Part shown: positions 6,662-16,900 of the stretch, in pieces
Layout: each line of letters opens with the position of its first letter
Numbering within the stretch: the first letter of the stretch is position 1
Source: Xylocopilactobacillus apis
GTDB lineage: Bacteria; Bacillota; Bacilli; Lactobacillales; Lactobacillaceae
Reading direction: 5' to 3'
NCBI RefSeq assembly: GCF_033095965.1
Contig: NZ_AP026801.1
Location: forward strand, 1-64,000
DNA: 64,000 bases
Made by a program: the position numbers and the translations under genes
Notes under the pieces: generated by a model
Database searches by the model: none
The model's input: the letters and a program-made list of their open reading frames with translations, nothing else
Told to the model about the DNA's origin: nothing

Positions 6662-8938
6662 TTGAAGAAAAAGTTAGTTATCTTTCCACTGCTAATATTT
6701 AGTTTCTTTGCTTTGTTAATAGTTAAAGCAGAGACAGTTAGTGCGGCAGATAAATTAGTAGCATTTAAAAATGACGCAGGAAGAACTGTTGGTTACGTTA
6801 ATTTGTCCAGCGAGGGCATTTTGGGAACCGATACTCTTGCTACGGCTTTTAAAAAGTTAGGTGCAACTTCTACCGGTGAAATGAATGTCTACGGTCGTAA
6901 ATATACTTTAGTTTCTGCAGACTCTCTCTCTACCGATCCAACAAGCGATATTGGCATTTGGTTTCACGGAACCACTGCAGGTAATACTACCACTGTCGAT
7001 AGTTTTATGAATAGTAACACTGCATCAATTACAGGTGGAGCCGTTTATCTCGAAGGTAAAAATCCGCAAATCCCCGAATTCCCAGATCTGAAATTGGATC
7101 CAACTAATGATAATGTTGATTTTGCTAGTTCAGGCTGGACTGAGATTACTCCCGCAAATTATAAGAACGACATGGTGTGGAATTTTACACGTAATAAAAG
7201 GAAGTACCAGATTACAAGTAATTCTTCTTATGATAATTACTGTGGTTCAGATAATTTAAATTCTTTAAAAGTAAAAGACCTTACGGATCCGAATAATATT
7301 AAATTCTATACGTATGATTACGATAACGGAGTGTCTAGTACAACAGTTCTTAGTTATTTCAATGATTATGGTGGAAATGATAATATCATTTTAAATACAA
7401 CAAATGTTAAAATGTATAAAAAGCCATCTAAATATGGCAATGCGATTGCTGTGATTAGAAGGTTCGATTACCCTACGTTTAGTAATTTTAATACAGAAAT
7501 TATGGATGTTAATCCTGATGGAACAATTCAGGTTTATACAAGTTATACCGAAAGATTAAAAACAAGACTTAATCCAACTTTTAAATATGATACGGATACT
7601 GATCTTAGAATATTTGATGCCAATGATAATAGAATTGGTGGACCAGGAGATACTGTTGGAATATATAAAGGACCAGGAAATACAGTTTACGTTAAAGGAA
7701 TAACTCAAAGTAATCCTTCCATTTCGGTGAAGGCAAATATCCATTATATTGATGTATCAGGTAAGAAGTTACCTTCAAGTGGCAGTTGGTCTCCTAGTGA
7801 TGGAACAGAATTAGCTGGCAGAACGCAACTTATTTCTGCAACCACAACTTCAATTAATAGTAACGGTTATGAGATTGTCCCGGTATCGGGTTTTGCAATT
7901 GTTGGCAGAAGTGATACTACTGCAATTTCTGCTGATGGAAAAAAGTTTAAATTTCCGGCTGATATAGTCAATAAAGCAGTTGAAACAGAATTTAGAGTTT
8001 ACTTTGGATCTAAAAATCAGTACGCGGCACCCCTTAATTCATATGGAAATCTTTATTATGCAGTTCATGCTAATGATGGGACTCATCAATTAGATGATCT
8101 ACTATTCTCTAATGGTGATTCTTCAGTAATAACTGCTGATCCAATACCTCGGCTTGATACTAACATGACTTATGGAATGCCACTTACGGAGCAAGTTGTT
8201 TCATCTGGCGAGTTAGAAGAAGAAAATACGAAAGATTATTACATTTATGTTCAAGAAAATAAGCCAGTAACATTGCGGGCTGTTCCTGACTTTGATTTTG
8301 GTATCCATAATATAGATTTTAGTAAGCACACTTATAATTTTAAAAGTTCTATTCCAAAAGCTGGAAGTGATGTTAATAAACTTAATTTAGATGATTCCTA
8401 TGATAATAATACACCTTCGTCAAATGTTGGTGTTCCAATTGAAAAATATTTGAAAGTAACGGATTATAACGGAGTGTCAACTAAAGCTCGAGCTTTAGTT
8501 GTGACAAATCCAAATGAAAATGATACTAGTAATTGGAGAATTGAAGCAAGTTTAGACACATTTAAAAATGTGAGTGGTACGTATATAAATCAAGCAGACA
8601 TACCTTATTTAAAACTAAAGACTAGTGCTGAAGGTATTGATGATTATGGTCAAAATGGTATGTCAACTTGGCAGAAGTCTTCAGCTCCAATTCTAGCGAC
8701 TGATCCAATAATTTATTCATATAATCGAAATAATCCAAGTGACCCAAGGAATAATCCAACAATCATTTTAAATGGAAAAAATGGAACAAGCACGGCGGTT
8801 GGATCGTGGAAACTCGATTTTGCTATGAGTGATTCTGCTTCATTATATTTTCCATCTTCATTAATACAAAGTTCTGGTAACAAAACTAATTCTTACCACT
8901 CAACATTGACATGGACAGTAGTTAATCAAACTCCCTAA
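6662..8938 (+). CDS. Secreted WxL-domain surface protein
   Basis: The protein has 758 residues, starting at TTG with GGAG upstream. The signal peptide is KKK plus a hydrophobic core, with likely cleavage after VSA near residue 28. Most of the protein is beta-rich, Asn/Ser/Thr-rich and of unknown fold; a MucBP-like strand (ISVKANIHYIDVSGKKLP) occurs near residue 355. The C-terminal part from about 541 fits a WxL domain: it opens with VPDFDFG (541-547), contains the proximal NWRIEAS (W625) in place of WxL, and ends with LTWTVV (749-754), like the usual distal motif. WxL domains bind peptidoglycan non-covalently, so this should be a cell-wall protein. It is upstream of the first large paralogue, and related WxL-like ends occur in the BspA-type genes. 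Confidence 0.8.
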   Translation: MKKKLVIFPLLIFSFFALLIVKAETVSAADKLVAFKNDAGRTVGYVNLSSEGILGTDTLATAFKKLGATSTGEMNVYGRKYTLVSADSLSTDPTSDIGIWFHGTTAGNTTTVDSFMNSNTASITGGAVYLEGKNPQIPEFPDLKLDPTNDNVDFASSGWTEITPANYKNDMVWNFTRNKRKYQITSNSSYDNYCGSDNLNSLKVKDLTDPNNIKFYTYDYDNGVSSTTVLSYFNDYGGNDNIILNTTNVKMYKKPSKYGNAIAVIRRFDYPTFSNFNTEIMDVNPDGTIQVYTSYTERLKTRLNPTFKYDTDTDLRIFDANDNRIGGPGDTVGIYKGPGNTVYVKGITQSNPSISVKANIHYIDVSGKKLPSSGSWSPSDGTELAGRTQLISATTTSINSNGYEIVPVSGFAIVGRSDTTAISADGKKFKFPADIVNKAVETEFRVYFGSKNQYAAPLNSYGNLYYAVHANDGTHQLDDLLFSNGDSSVITADPIPRLDTNMTYGMPLTEQVVSSGELEEENTKDYYIYVQENKPVTLRAVPDFDFGIHNIDFSKHTYNFKSSIPKAGSDVNKLNLDDSYDNNTPSSNVGVPIEKYLKVTDYNGVSTKARALVVTNPNENDTSNWRIEASLDTFKNVSGTYINQADIPYLKLKTSAEGIDDYGQNGMSTWQKSSAPILATDPIIYSYNRNNPSDPRNNPTIILNGKNGTSTAVGSWKLDFAMSDSASLYFPSSLIQSSGNKTNSYHSTLTWTVVNQTP

Positions 8939-9057
8939 AATAAATCATTAAAACGTTAAATATTCCCTTTTATTACATATCGTTTCAAATTTATTACCTG
9001 TTTTTTATATTGTTAGGTTACAATAAATGTAGAGATTATACGAAAAGGGAGAATTTA

Positions 9058-12000
9058 ATGAAATTTAAACTGGCTGGCTTTACTAGTACAGTTCTGTTGT
9101 TATTGACACCTATAACTGGTGCGTTAACTGCAGTTTCTAATACTAAAACTGTTTATGCTGATAATAATTGGGATTATGATGTCGATAATCCTAGTCTTAG
9201 TTCATATGATCAACTTTTACAAAATGCGGGTCCAACTGATGGGATTGTTGATTGGTATCCAACTAAAGGAGCGCTTAGTAACGATCCGTCTGCTCAAGAA
9301 GTAGTAAAACAATTAATTGATCTTTCAATTTCGACTAATGACTCTAATTCAAATGCCCGCAAAGTTCTCTTTAACGATACGACCGGTAATCTTAATGATA
9401 TCCGTTCTGATTATAAGTCTACATATGATAAATATAGCACTGCCCTTGGTTTTATTGCGCAAATTATTAATTTGAACAATACCAAGACCGGTCTTGGAGT
9501 TAAACTTGAACAGCATGCTGTAAAGAGTGCTAATGATAAAGATGATCCCGCTGATACTGATGGAAATAATGTCATTACTGATAAAGTTCAACTTGATCCT
9601 AAAGATGAAGCTTCAAAAATTGGGAAGAATATCTCTGATGTCTTAGGTGCAAGTTTCTTTGGTAATGCAGACGATGCCTATGCGCAGATTTATTTAAATG
9701 GATATGATAATGTTTCTCAGAATGAATCAAATATTATTCGAGAAGGAACTTCTAGCATTACGTTGGTCGCCTTCAGTAAAACTACTGGCAAAAAAGCAAC
9801 TGCAGTATTTAAGTTAAATAATAAGACTCTTCCTCAGGCGCCAACTAATTCTAAACTGAATAATTATGTTGACAACAGTCTTTATGCTCTAGAGAAAGAT
9901 AATGGCAAACGAGATATTGCGGGGCTTAATTTAGCGACGGCTCCAAAGTCAGTGATCGATAACCTTAAACTTTCAAAGAAATCTACTTTCTGGGTTGATG
10001 GGAATGGTGATGGCACAATTGTAGTCCCTCGTGGTACTACTGCTAAACAAATTGCAGATTTGATTGCCAAAAAGAAATTAGATTCTAATAACTCTCTTAA
10101 AGAAACTGCTCCGATGAAGGCAATTCAAAGTACTGATGGTGCTCATGGGTATGAACATAAATCAGTTGACTCGGGGAATGGAAATTTCACTCCTTTTAAT
10201 GGTAGTTCGTTAATTAAACACAGTATGAAGGGTCCAGATAAAGGTAATACTGGATATATTGAGTATAGCAATAATTTTCTTGAATCAAATAAATGGTTTG
10301 GTGGAGCTAATGATGCTGAACACATGTTGGATACTAATTCAATGCTGGAAACTTCATTTAGCAATAAATCAGCTTCAGAAATTCCAAACTCAAATGTTTC
10401 TGAATCTAGTCCTTTTATAAATGATCCTGAAGCATTTAAACCGCAGGATTATATCAAGCCAAACAATATTTCTGATGTTCAGAATGCGGCAGTTGTAAAA
10501 ACTAAAGATGGTAAGAGTAACGTTGGTAAAGTGGGACATTTATTCCAACCCGCTGGCTACGTTAAAGAATCATATGATGCTAATCACTTTGTAAACGACA
10601 ATCCTGAATTTAAGGATTCAGATTCAAGCAAGATTGCTCAAAGCATTGCGAATAGTGGTAGTTTTTCAAGTACTGATCCAAATGCTGGTGTAAAGAAGAG
10701 CTTTACCTATGAAGCACCTGTTAATACTTGGATGTATAAGTCATTCAACAACCCATACTCAACAGTTGTAAGTAGTCAAGGTTCTAATTATTCTAATAGT
10801 AAATCAAATACTAATGTATATGGTGATACCATAAAACCTCAAGAATATGTTGATTTAGCTGATCCAAATAATGACAAGCCAAATCTTTCTGCTCCTACTA
10901 CTTTGAAGTTAGATAAGGGTAATGCGCAAGTTATTTATACTGGTAAAGACAAAACTGGTGATAACGATGTTTATTATTATATTGGTGTATATAATAATTT
11001 AAAAAAATTAACAATACCTATTCCTTCCGCTACGACAAATATTGAAGATAGTGATACCGGAGCTCTTACCAAATATGGAACTGTTGGAACTGACGGGTCA
11101 GAACCCATTATGTGGGACCCTAAAATTTATAAAAATTCCCCGGATCCTTTTGGTACTACTAGTGTCCTTAATTCAGAATTTAACAATGGAACAGCTAGTA
11201 TAAATTTTGGTGACGGTAATGTAAATAAAGATCGAGATAAATTACTTTTTCCTTATGTTAAAAAGAAAGTTTCGAAAAACCAATCAATGTTCTTCGTTCA
11301 AACTTGGGATAAGAATGTAGACAGTAATACTAATGAACCAAAACCCTTGATTTACAACGCGAAGGGTGGTTCAAATTCAAGTGACTCTGATTCACCAAAC
11401 TTTGAGTCCAAATACTATATTGAAGGTGTTATTGAGGTGGACCCAAATGCAGTTATAGATCCTATCAAAGCTCATGCCGTTAACGTTCATGCAGTTCAAG
11501 ATAGTGATACGAAGAAAGCTTTCTTCAACTCAAATCTTTATAACTACGATAAAAGTGAATTTGCTAAACCTGGCAGTGATCACCAAAATAACAGTCAATT
11601 CTTTGTATCGCAGGACTTCTCCGTTGGACCTGTTTCAAGTGATATGGTATCTAGGACTGGTGACAGTTCAGTAGATAGTGATCCAAGTAAGATTATCGAC
11701 ATGGTTGCTAAGAATAGTGATCCTTCTAAGAATGAAAAAAATAATTATAATAATGACGTGGCTCCAGCCGAATTCACTGTCGAAAACGGCTACAAGTTAG
11801 TAACGCTTGATGATGCAGCTAAGAATCAGAACGTATCAGTTGATGCGTTGGCTTCAGAAGTTTCTAAAGTTACTGGTAAATCTCTTGATACTGTCAAGAA
11901 CACAAAATGGCTTGAAGCTTCATTACCTAGACTTAAAGAAAATGCAGGTACTGCTAGAGTTAACGTCGTAGTTTACGACAAAGAAGCAGTATCGGCTCCT

Positions 12001-13401
12001 ACGAAACAAGATACAAAACCATCGTTCTCAGTTACTGACCTTAGCAATGGAAATGATCCTTTCAATGTTAGTCTTCGTCCCTACACTACTACATATGATG
12101 ATGGTGCAGTTTTAACGACAGCTAACGTTCCTCAGAATTTCAAGAATTTAGTAAGCAAAACTCTTGTTGCTGGAAATCCTGACTTTGTTGATGCTAGCGG
12201 TAAAGTTTCAAATAACAAATTACAGCAGGTTCTTGTTAGTTCGTTCCTTAGCAGCTGGCAGCAAAATGACGGCAGTTTTAAACAGACTGACTCTGGTCTT
12301 GGAGTTAGGTCTCCCCTATACATGTATGGCGGTTTTGGAATCAGCAATTCTGACAGCAAGAATTCATATACCCAGTGGCCTTTAGGCTACAGTGATAACA
12401 GTGGCGATTACAAGAATGCAGTGAACAGTTTTTCAGGCGACTTTTATCGTGGCGGAACAGATCTTAAGGCAGCCGATGGTAAAAATTTGATTAAAGGGAT
12501 TCCTTTTAACGCTCTAACCGCTGACGTTAGTAAAGTAGATATCACAAAACCTGGTACTTATCCGGTCGTTTATACCTACACCAATCCTGACAATGCGAAA
12601 GATACCGCAAGTATTACGGTTCCAGTAACTGTGTCGGAAGTTTCAAAACCAATTTTTGCATTCCAAGGAAGCGCTGATTCGACAATTAATGTTGATGACA
12701 GCTTTAACGAAAATGAGTACAAAGTAGTCGGATCATGGGCAATTTTTAACAACTACGGCGGTGACTACAGCAAGCTGCCTAATTTTGAAGGCATCGCTAA
12801 GAATAATGATGGATCTCCAAAAGTAACGATCACGGGGCATGTGGATACTCATACTCCTGGTATTTATCAATTAACCTACGAGGCCACGAGTATTAGCGGC
12901 GAAACTACGACAATGATTAGAAAAATTACCGTTTTGCCGAAAAGTATTGCTACCGATTGGACGATTACCGATATGAAGGCCGTTGGCTACATTAACTATG
13001 TTCCAAATTACGGAATTATGGTTTTCAATGCGCCAGCCGGCAGTGCTACCGGTCAACGATTAGCTCACACTACGGCGTGGAGAATCAGCCAAAAAGCAGT
13101 TAATGCTAAAGGGGATGTTTTCTATCGCGTTGGCAAGAATCAGTGGATCAACGGGAGATATGTGTCATTTAGTCCAATCAGCACTATGGCTCCGCTAAAA
13201 GGCGAGATTGAAATTGTCTACGTGAGAGGTTATGGCGTTAACATTTGGAAGAGTGCCGGCACGACTAATAGTTACTACATGGATAGAAAATTGAAACATG
13301 GAAGCAAGTGGAAGACTTTTGGTCTTCAGAACGGCTTTTACAAAGTTGGCCGAGATCAGTGGGTTCAAGGAGATTTCGCTAGATACAAAGCATATAAATA
13401 A
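9058..13401 (+). CDS. Large secreted SLAP-like surface protein, paralogue 1
   Basis: The protein has 1447 residues. The ATG at 9058 is preferred over an upstream in-frame start because GGGAG lies just before it and the paralogues start there. The signal peptide ends near VYA (about residue 34). The shared N-terminal domain (about 35-300) begins NNWDYDVDNP and includes YDQLLQNAG, VDWYP and YAQIYLNGYDNVSQN; the element VVPRGTTAKQIA follows near residue 320. A variable centre follows (about 360-780), then shared blocks RFFVSQDF-like, KWLEASLPR and NVVVYDKEAV. An Ig-like domain of DUF5011 type (about 1190-1300) precedes two SLAP/DUF5776-like repeats at about 1306-1375 and 1378-1447, each built around GYG(I/V)xxxxxxAG and QWxxGxxxxx. 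SLAP-type repeats bind wall polymers non-covalently. The function of the N-terminal domain is unknown. Confidence 0.85.
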   Translation: MKFKLAGFTSTVLLLLTPITGALTAVSNTKTVYADNNWDYDVDNPSLSSYDQLLQNAGPTDGIVDWYPTKGALSNDPSAQEVVKQLIDLSISTNDSNSNARKVLFNDTTGNLNDIRSDYKSTYDKYSTALGFIAQIINLNNTKTGLGVKLEQHAVKSANDKDDPADTDGNNVITDKVQLDPKDEASKIGKNISDVLGASFFGNADDAYAQIYLNGYDNVSQNESNIIREGTSSITLVAFSKTTGKKATAVFKLNNKTLPQAPTNSKLNNYVDNSLYALEKDNGKRDIAGLNLATAPKSVIDNLKLSKKSTFWVDGNGDGTIVVPRGTTAKQIADLIAKKKLDSNNSLKETAPMKAIQSTDGAHGYEHKSVDSGNGNFTPFNGSSLIKHSMKGPDKGNTGYIEYSNNFLESNKWFGGANDAEHMLDTNSMLETSFSNKSASEIPNSNVSESSPFINDPEAFKPQDYIKPNNISDVQNAAVVKTKDGKSNVGKVGHLFQPAGYVKESYDANHFVNDNPEFKDSDSSKIAQSIANSGSFSSTDPNAGVKKSFTYEAPVNTWMYKSFNNPYSTVVSSQGSNYSNSKSNTNVYGDTIKPQEYVDLADPNNDKPNLSAPTTLKLDKGNAQVIYTGKDKTGDNDVYYYIGVYNNLKKLTIPIPSATTNIEDSDTGALTKYGTVGTDGSEPIMWDPKIYKNSPDPFGTTSVLNSEFNNGTASINFGDGNVNKDRDKLLFPYVKKKVSKNQSMFFVQTWDKNVDSNTNEPKPLIYNAKGGSNSSDSDSPNFESKYYIEGVIEVDPNAVIDPIKAHAVNVHAVQDSDTKKAFFNSNLYNYDKSEFAKPGSDHQNNSQFFVSQDFSVGPVSSDMVSRTGDSSVDSDPSKIIDMVAKNSDPSKNEKNNYNNDVAPAEFTVENGYKLVTLDDAAKNQNVSVDALASEVSKVTGKSLDTVKNTKWLEASLPRLKENAGTARVNVVVYDKEAVSAPTKQDTKPSFSVTDLSNGNDPFNVSLRPYTTTYDDGAVLTTANVPQNFKNLVSKTLVAGNPDFVDASGKVSNNKLQQVLVSSFLSSWQQNDGSFKQTDSGLGVRSPLYMYGGFGISNSDSKNSYTQWPLGYSDNSGDYKNAVNSFSGDFYRGGTDLKAADGKNLIKGIPFNALTADVSKVDITKPGTYPVVYTYTNPDNAKDTASITVPVTVSEVSKPIFAFQGSADSTINVDDSFNENEYKVVGSWAIFNNYGGDYSKLPNFEGIAKNNDGSPKVTITGHVDTHTPGIYQLTYEATSISGETTTMIRKITVLPKSIATDWTITDMKAVGYINYVPNYGIMVFNAPAGSATGQRLAHTTAWRISQKAVNAKGDVFYRVGKNQWINGRYVSFSPISTMAPLKGEIEIVYVRGYGVNIWKSAGTTNSYYMDRKLKHGSKWKTFGLQNGFYKVGRDQWVQGDFARYKAYK

Positions 13402-13475
13402 AACAATTGAATGATTGAGTTCTTTTTTGCGTAATTTTCTTATAGACGGAATTATCGTCGAGAAAGGAGCAAGAG

Positions 13476-13706
13476 ATGTTAAATCATATTGAGAAAATGA
13501 AGCTCGATTACGAATCAGGTCTGGAGACCCAGTGGACAATGGGAAGAGCCGAAGGTAAAGTCGAAGGTAGGGCCGAGGGAAAAGTACAAGGAAAAGTTGA
13601 AGGAAAGCAAGAGTTTGCCCGTAAGTTAATGAACAAAGGCATGTCCATTCAAGAGATTAGCGATTTAACCGATCTCAGCATTGAAGAAATCGAGAAACTT
13701 AAATAG
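13476..13706 (+). CDS. Orphan C-terminal segment of an Rpn-family nuclease (76 aa)
   Basis: The 76-residue product consists of a helical start, a Gly-Arg/Lys-Glu repeat tract (GRAEGKVEGRAEGKVQGKVEGK, residues about 23-44, shown by its repeated GxxEGK unit), and a small helix-turn-helix-like end (MSIQEISDLTDLSIEEIEKLK). This is the typical C-terminus of Rpn/PD-(D/E)XK recombination-promoting nucleases. The nuclease domain is absent: a stop codon lies 30 bp upstream and no catalytic motif precedes it. A good ribosome site (AAAGGAG) and a terminator (13722-13757) suggest it is still expressed. In some Rpn systems a short product from an internal start covers just this part and inhibits the nuclease; an orphan inhibitor or a remnant are both possible. 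Confidence 0.7.
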   Translation: MLNHIEKMKLDYESGLETQWTMGRAEGKVEGRAEGKVQGKVEGKQEFARKLMNKGMSIQEISDLTDLSIEEIEKLK

Positions 13707-13721
13707 ATTTTAAGACAAGAG

Positions 13722-13757
13722 AAAGTAGAATTTGAGAAATTGAGTTCTACTTTTTTT
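13722..13757 (+). terminator. Terminator after the Rpn-like gene
   Basis: AAAGTAGAA (13722-13730) pairs with TTCTACTTT (13745-13753) with a 14-nt loop and seven T residues. Confidence 0.8.
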
Positions 13758-13914
13758 CTTTTCAAAAACTCGTTCTACTTTTAAATTTTGGATTTACTTT
13801 ATAGACACTTCTGAACCTAAAAACTGATTATAAAACGACGTATTATTAAATCGTATACTAGTTAGATAACTAAATTTTGTTTCATATTTTGCAAACTTAA
13901 GATTTAAAAAATGC

Positions 13915-13958
13915 GTGAAAAGTTTCATAATTGCGGTATAATTGAAACTAAGTTTCAC
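13915..13958 (+). promoter_or_regulatory. Promoter with nested dyad operator before paralogue 2
   Basis: The -10 box TATAAT is at 13937-13942. GTGAAA (13915-13920) and AGTTTCAT (13921-13928) on the left mirror GAAACT (13944-13949) and TTTCAC (13953-13958) on the right, so inverted copies of AGTTTC/GAAACT flank the -10 box. No good -35 box is visible. The layout suits a repressor or activator binding as two dimers. The predicted transcript start lies within the right arm, leaving a leader of about 26 nt. Confidence 0.6.
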
Positions 13959-13974
13959 AAAGAAGGAGAAAGTA

Positions 13975-16900
13975 ATGAAATTTAAAGTAGCTGGTTTAGC
14001 TAGTACTGCATTGCTGTTATTATCACCTATAACAGGTGCTTTTACTGCAGCTATTAATACTAGTACAGTTCACGCGGAAAATAATTGGGATTACGACGTT
14101 GATAATCCTGGCATCAATTCTTATGATGCACTTTTGCAAAATGCTGGTCCTAGTGATGGGATCGTTGATTGGTATCCTGCTAAGGATGCATTGGGAGACA
14201 ACCCGACAGGACAAGAATTAGTTAAAGAACTAATCGACCTTTCAATCGCAACGAACGATTCAAGCTCTAATGCTAGAAAAGTTCTTTTTAACGATACTGT
14301 AGGTAACCTTAACGATATTCGCTCTGAATATAAAACTACTTATGATAAATATCCCGTTGCCTTAGGATTTATTGCGCAAATTCTTAATTTTAACAATTCT
14401 AAGTCAGGTCTTGGTGCAAAACTTGAACAAGACGCAGTTGACGGAGATCAAGATCCAACTGATAGTGATGGAAATTCTGTTATTGCAGGCAAAATCAAAG
14501 AAAATCCAGCCGATCACGCTGCACAGATTGGAAAAAATGTTTCTGACGTTTTAGGCTCAGCTTTCTTTGGCGACCCGGATGATGCTTACGCTCAGATTTA
14601 TTTGAATGGTTACGACAACGTTTCGCAAAACGAAGCTAATATCATTCGTGAATCAACAAGCAGTATTACAATTGTTGCTCAAAGTAAGTCAACAGGCAAA
14701 AAGGCAACAGCAATCTTCAAACTTAACAATAAGACCCTCCCTAAGGGTGCTGACGGCATGAAGCTTAATAATTACGTTGATAATAGTGTTTATGCCCTTG
14801 ACAATAAAAACGGTAATGGCGAGATCGCTGGCCTTAATATGACTACTGCTTCTCAGTCCACAATTGATAACCTTAATTTTTCAAAGCAGTCAACTTTTTG
14901 GGCTAGCGGTACAAAAAATGCTAATGCTAAAGATGATGGTGCAGGAACAATCGTTGTACCTCGCGGCACAACTGCAAAGCAAGTTGCTAAATTAATTGCT
15001 GACCGTAAGCTTGATGGGAACAACTCTCTTCGCGAATCAGCTCCAATGAAGGCTGTTCAAGCGGCCAAAATGCCTGCTGACGCCGGTGCTGATAACGAAA
15101 TTGCAGGAGCACCTACAGGCAGTAACACTTGGAAAGATGTTTCTTATGATCATTTTTACGAAAGTACAGGAGTTGCTAAAGCAAACGGTTCAGGTAGTGA
15201 CTCATTATATAACTTTGCTGACAGTATTAATACTGGAATTAATGGTCCTGATAACCCAGCTTTTTCTGTTTTTTCTACGATAAATGAAAATCGTGAATAC
15301 AATGGGCCATTTAACTCAAGAAATGGTTGGTTTGGTCAAAGCTACAATACTACCAAAATGAATACACGTATGATTGATACAAATGAACTTTTTGACCCAA
15401 GTAAGACTGGAAAATTTACTAATAAGTCTGCAGCTTCTTTACCAGGAGTTAAACAATCGGAAGCGACACCTTTTGATTCAGATGATGTTTCTTTGGGCCA
15501 CGCAAAAAATATGACCGATTTAAAAAGTAAGGTCGCTGGAGTTTTAGATGATAATAGTGAAAAAGCAACTAATGTCGGAAAAGTTACACATTTATTCCAA
15601 CCGTCTGATTATTTTAAAGAAGCTTATGATGCTAACCATTTTGTTACAAATAGTCCTTCTTTAAAAGATAATAATGTCGATGATATTGCAAGTAAAATCG
15701 CAAATAATGGTAGTTTCTCTGGTACTGATGTAAATGCTCAAATCAAAAAAAGCTTTACATACGAAACACCTGTTTCTGCTTGGCTTTATAAGTCTTACAA
15801 TAACCCGTACTCTACAGTTGTAAGTAGTGCAGGTGCAAAAACTGTTGATGGTAAAACGCTTGATGAAACAGTTTCTACCGCAAATTCAACCGTTCAGCCT
15901 CAAGAATATCTTGATTTATCAAATCCTAATAATCAGGAAGCAAAAGACGATCCAAAAAATATAAAACTTTCTGAAAATATATCACCTATTTTTGTTGGTA
16001 ATTATAATCCTTCTACATATGAGTTTGATGCAACTCCAAGTGGAACTAATCCCGTATTCTTCTGGGCAGGAACATTTAAGAAGGGTTTGCCATCTGATTC
16101 TACCAATATCTTGACAATTGATTTTAATACGATGATAAATGGAACATCAGGATCAGTAGGACTTCCTAGTGTAAATACTGGAAATAAAATCATGATTCCA
16201 GCGGGTACGTCAGGAACTTTGGTAAAATATGGAGCAGTAGGATCAGATACTGAAAGTTATGGTTCTGGCTCTACTACTGGAAAAGAAATTGGTCAATCAA
16301 CTATTGATAATTCTGGTATAGGTATAGGTACTGGTAAAATAAATGGGCCAGGGGGACTTGTTATCAATGGATCAAATCAGAAATGGGTTATGAATGGAAA
16401 AAACATTGGCCTAGAAAATGGTTTGAACGGAGAAACTTTAAACTTCAATAACCCTTATGACAAAATGGAAGTTTGGGATAATTCCCAATATTTTGTTCAA
16501 ACATGGGATAAAAATAAGACAACTAAAGAAGCGCAGGGTGACACATTTGTTCCTACAGATAAACCTGAGCCTTTGATATATAATATAAACATCACAAAAG
16601 ATCCTAATCAAGCAGGTGGAATAAATTCAGATAGTTTTGAAAAGAAAACTTTGTCAGCTGTGGATTCACCTAATTTTGAAGCCAAGTATTACTATTCTGG
16701 ATATTTTGAACTAGCTCCTGATGGTTCTGGTGACTATACAATTAAAAGGTTTTTAATAGGTAATCACCTTGCTCAAACTGCAGCATCAACGAGAGCATAT
16801 TTCAACTCTAATCTTTACAATAATCCTAACGGATATTTTGCTAACGATTTAAGTACTGGGGAAGCAAAAACTTACACAAACAACAGCCGTTTCTTCGTAT

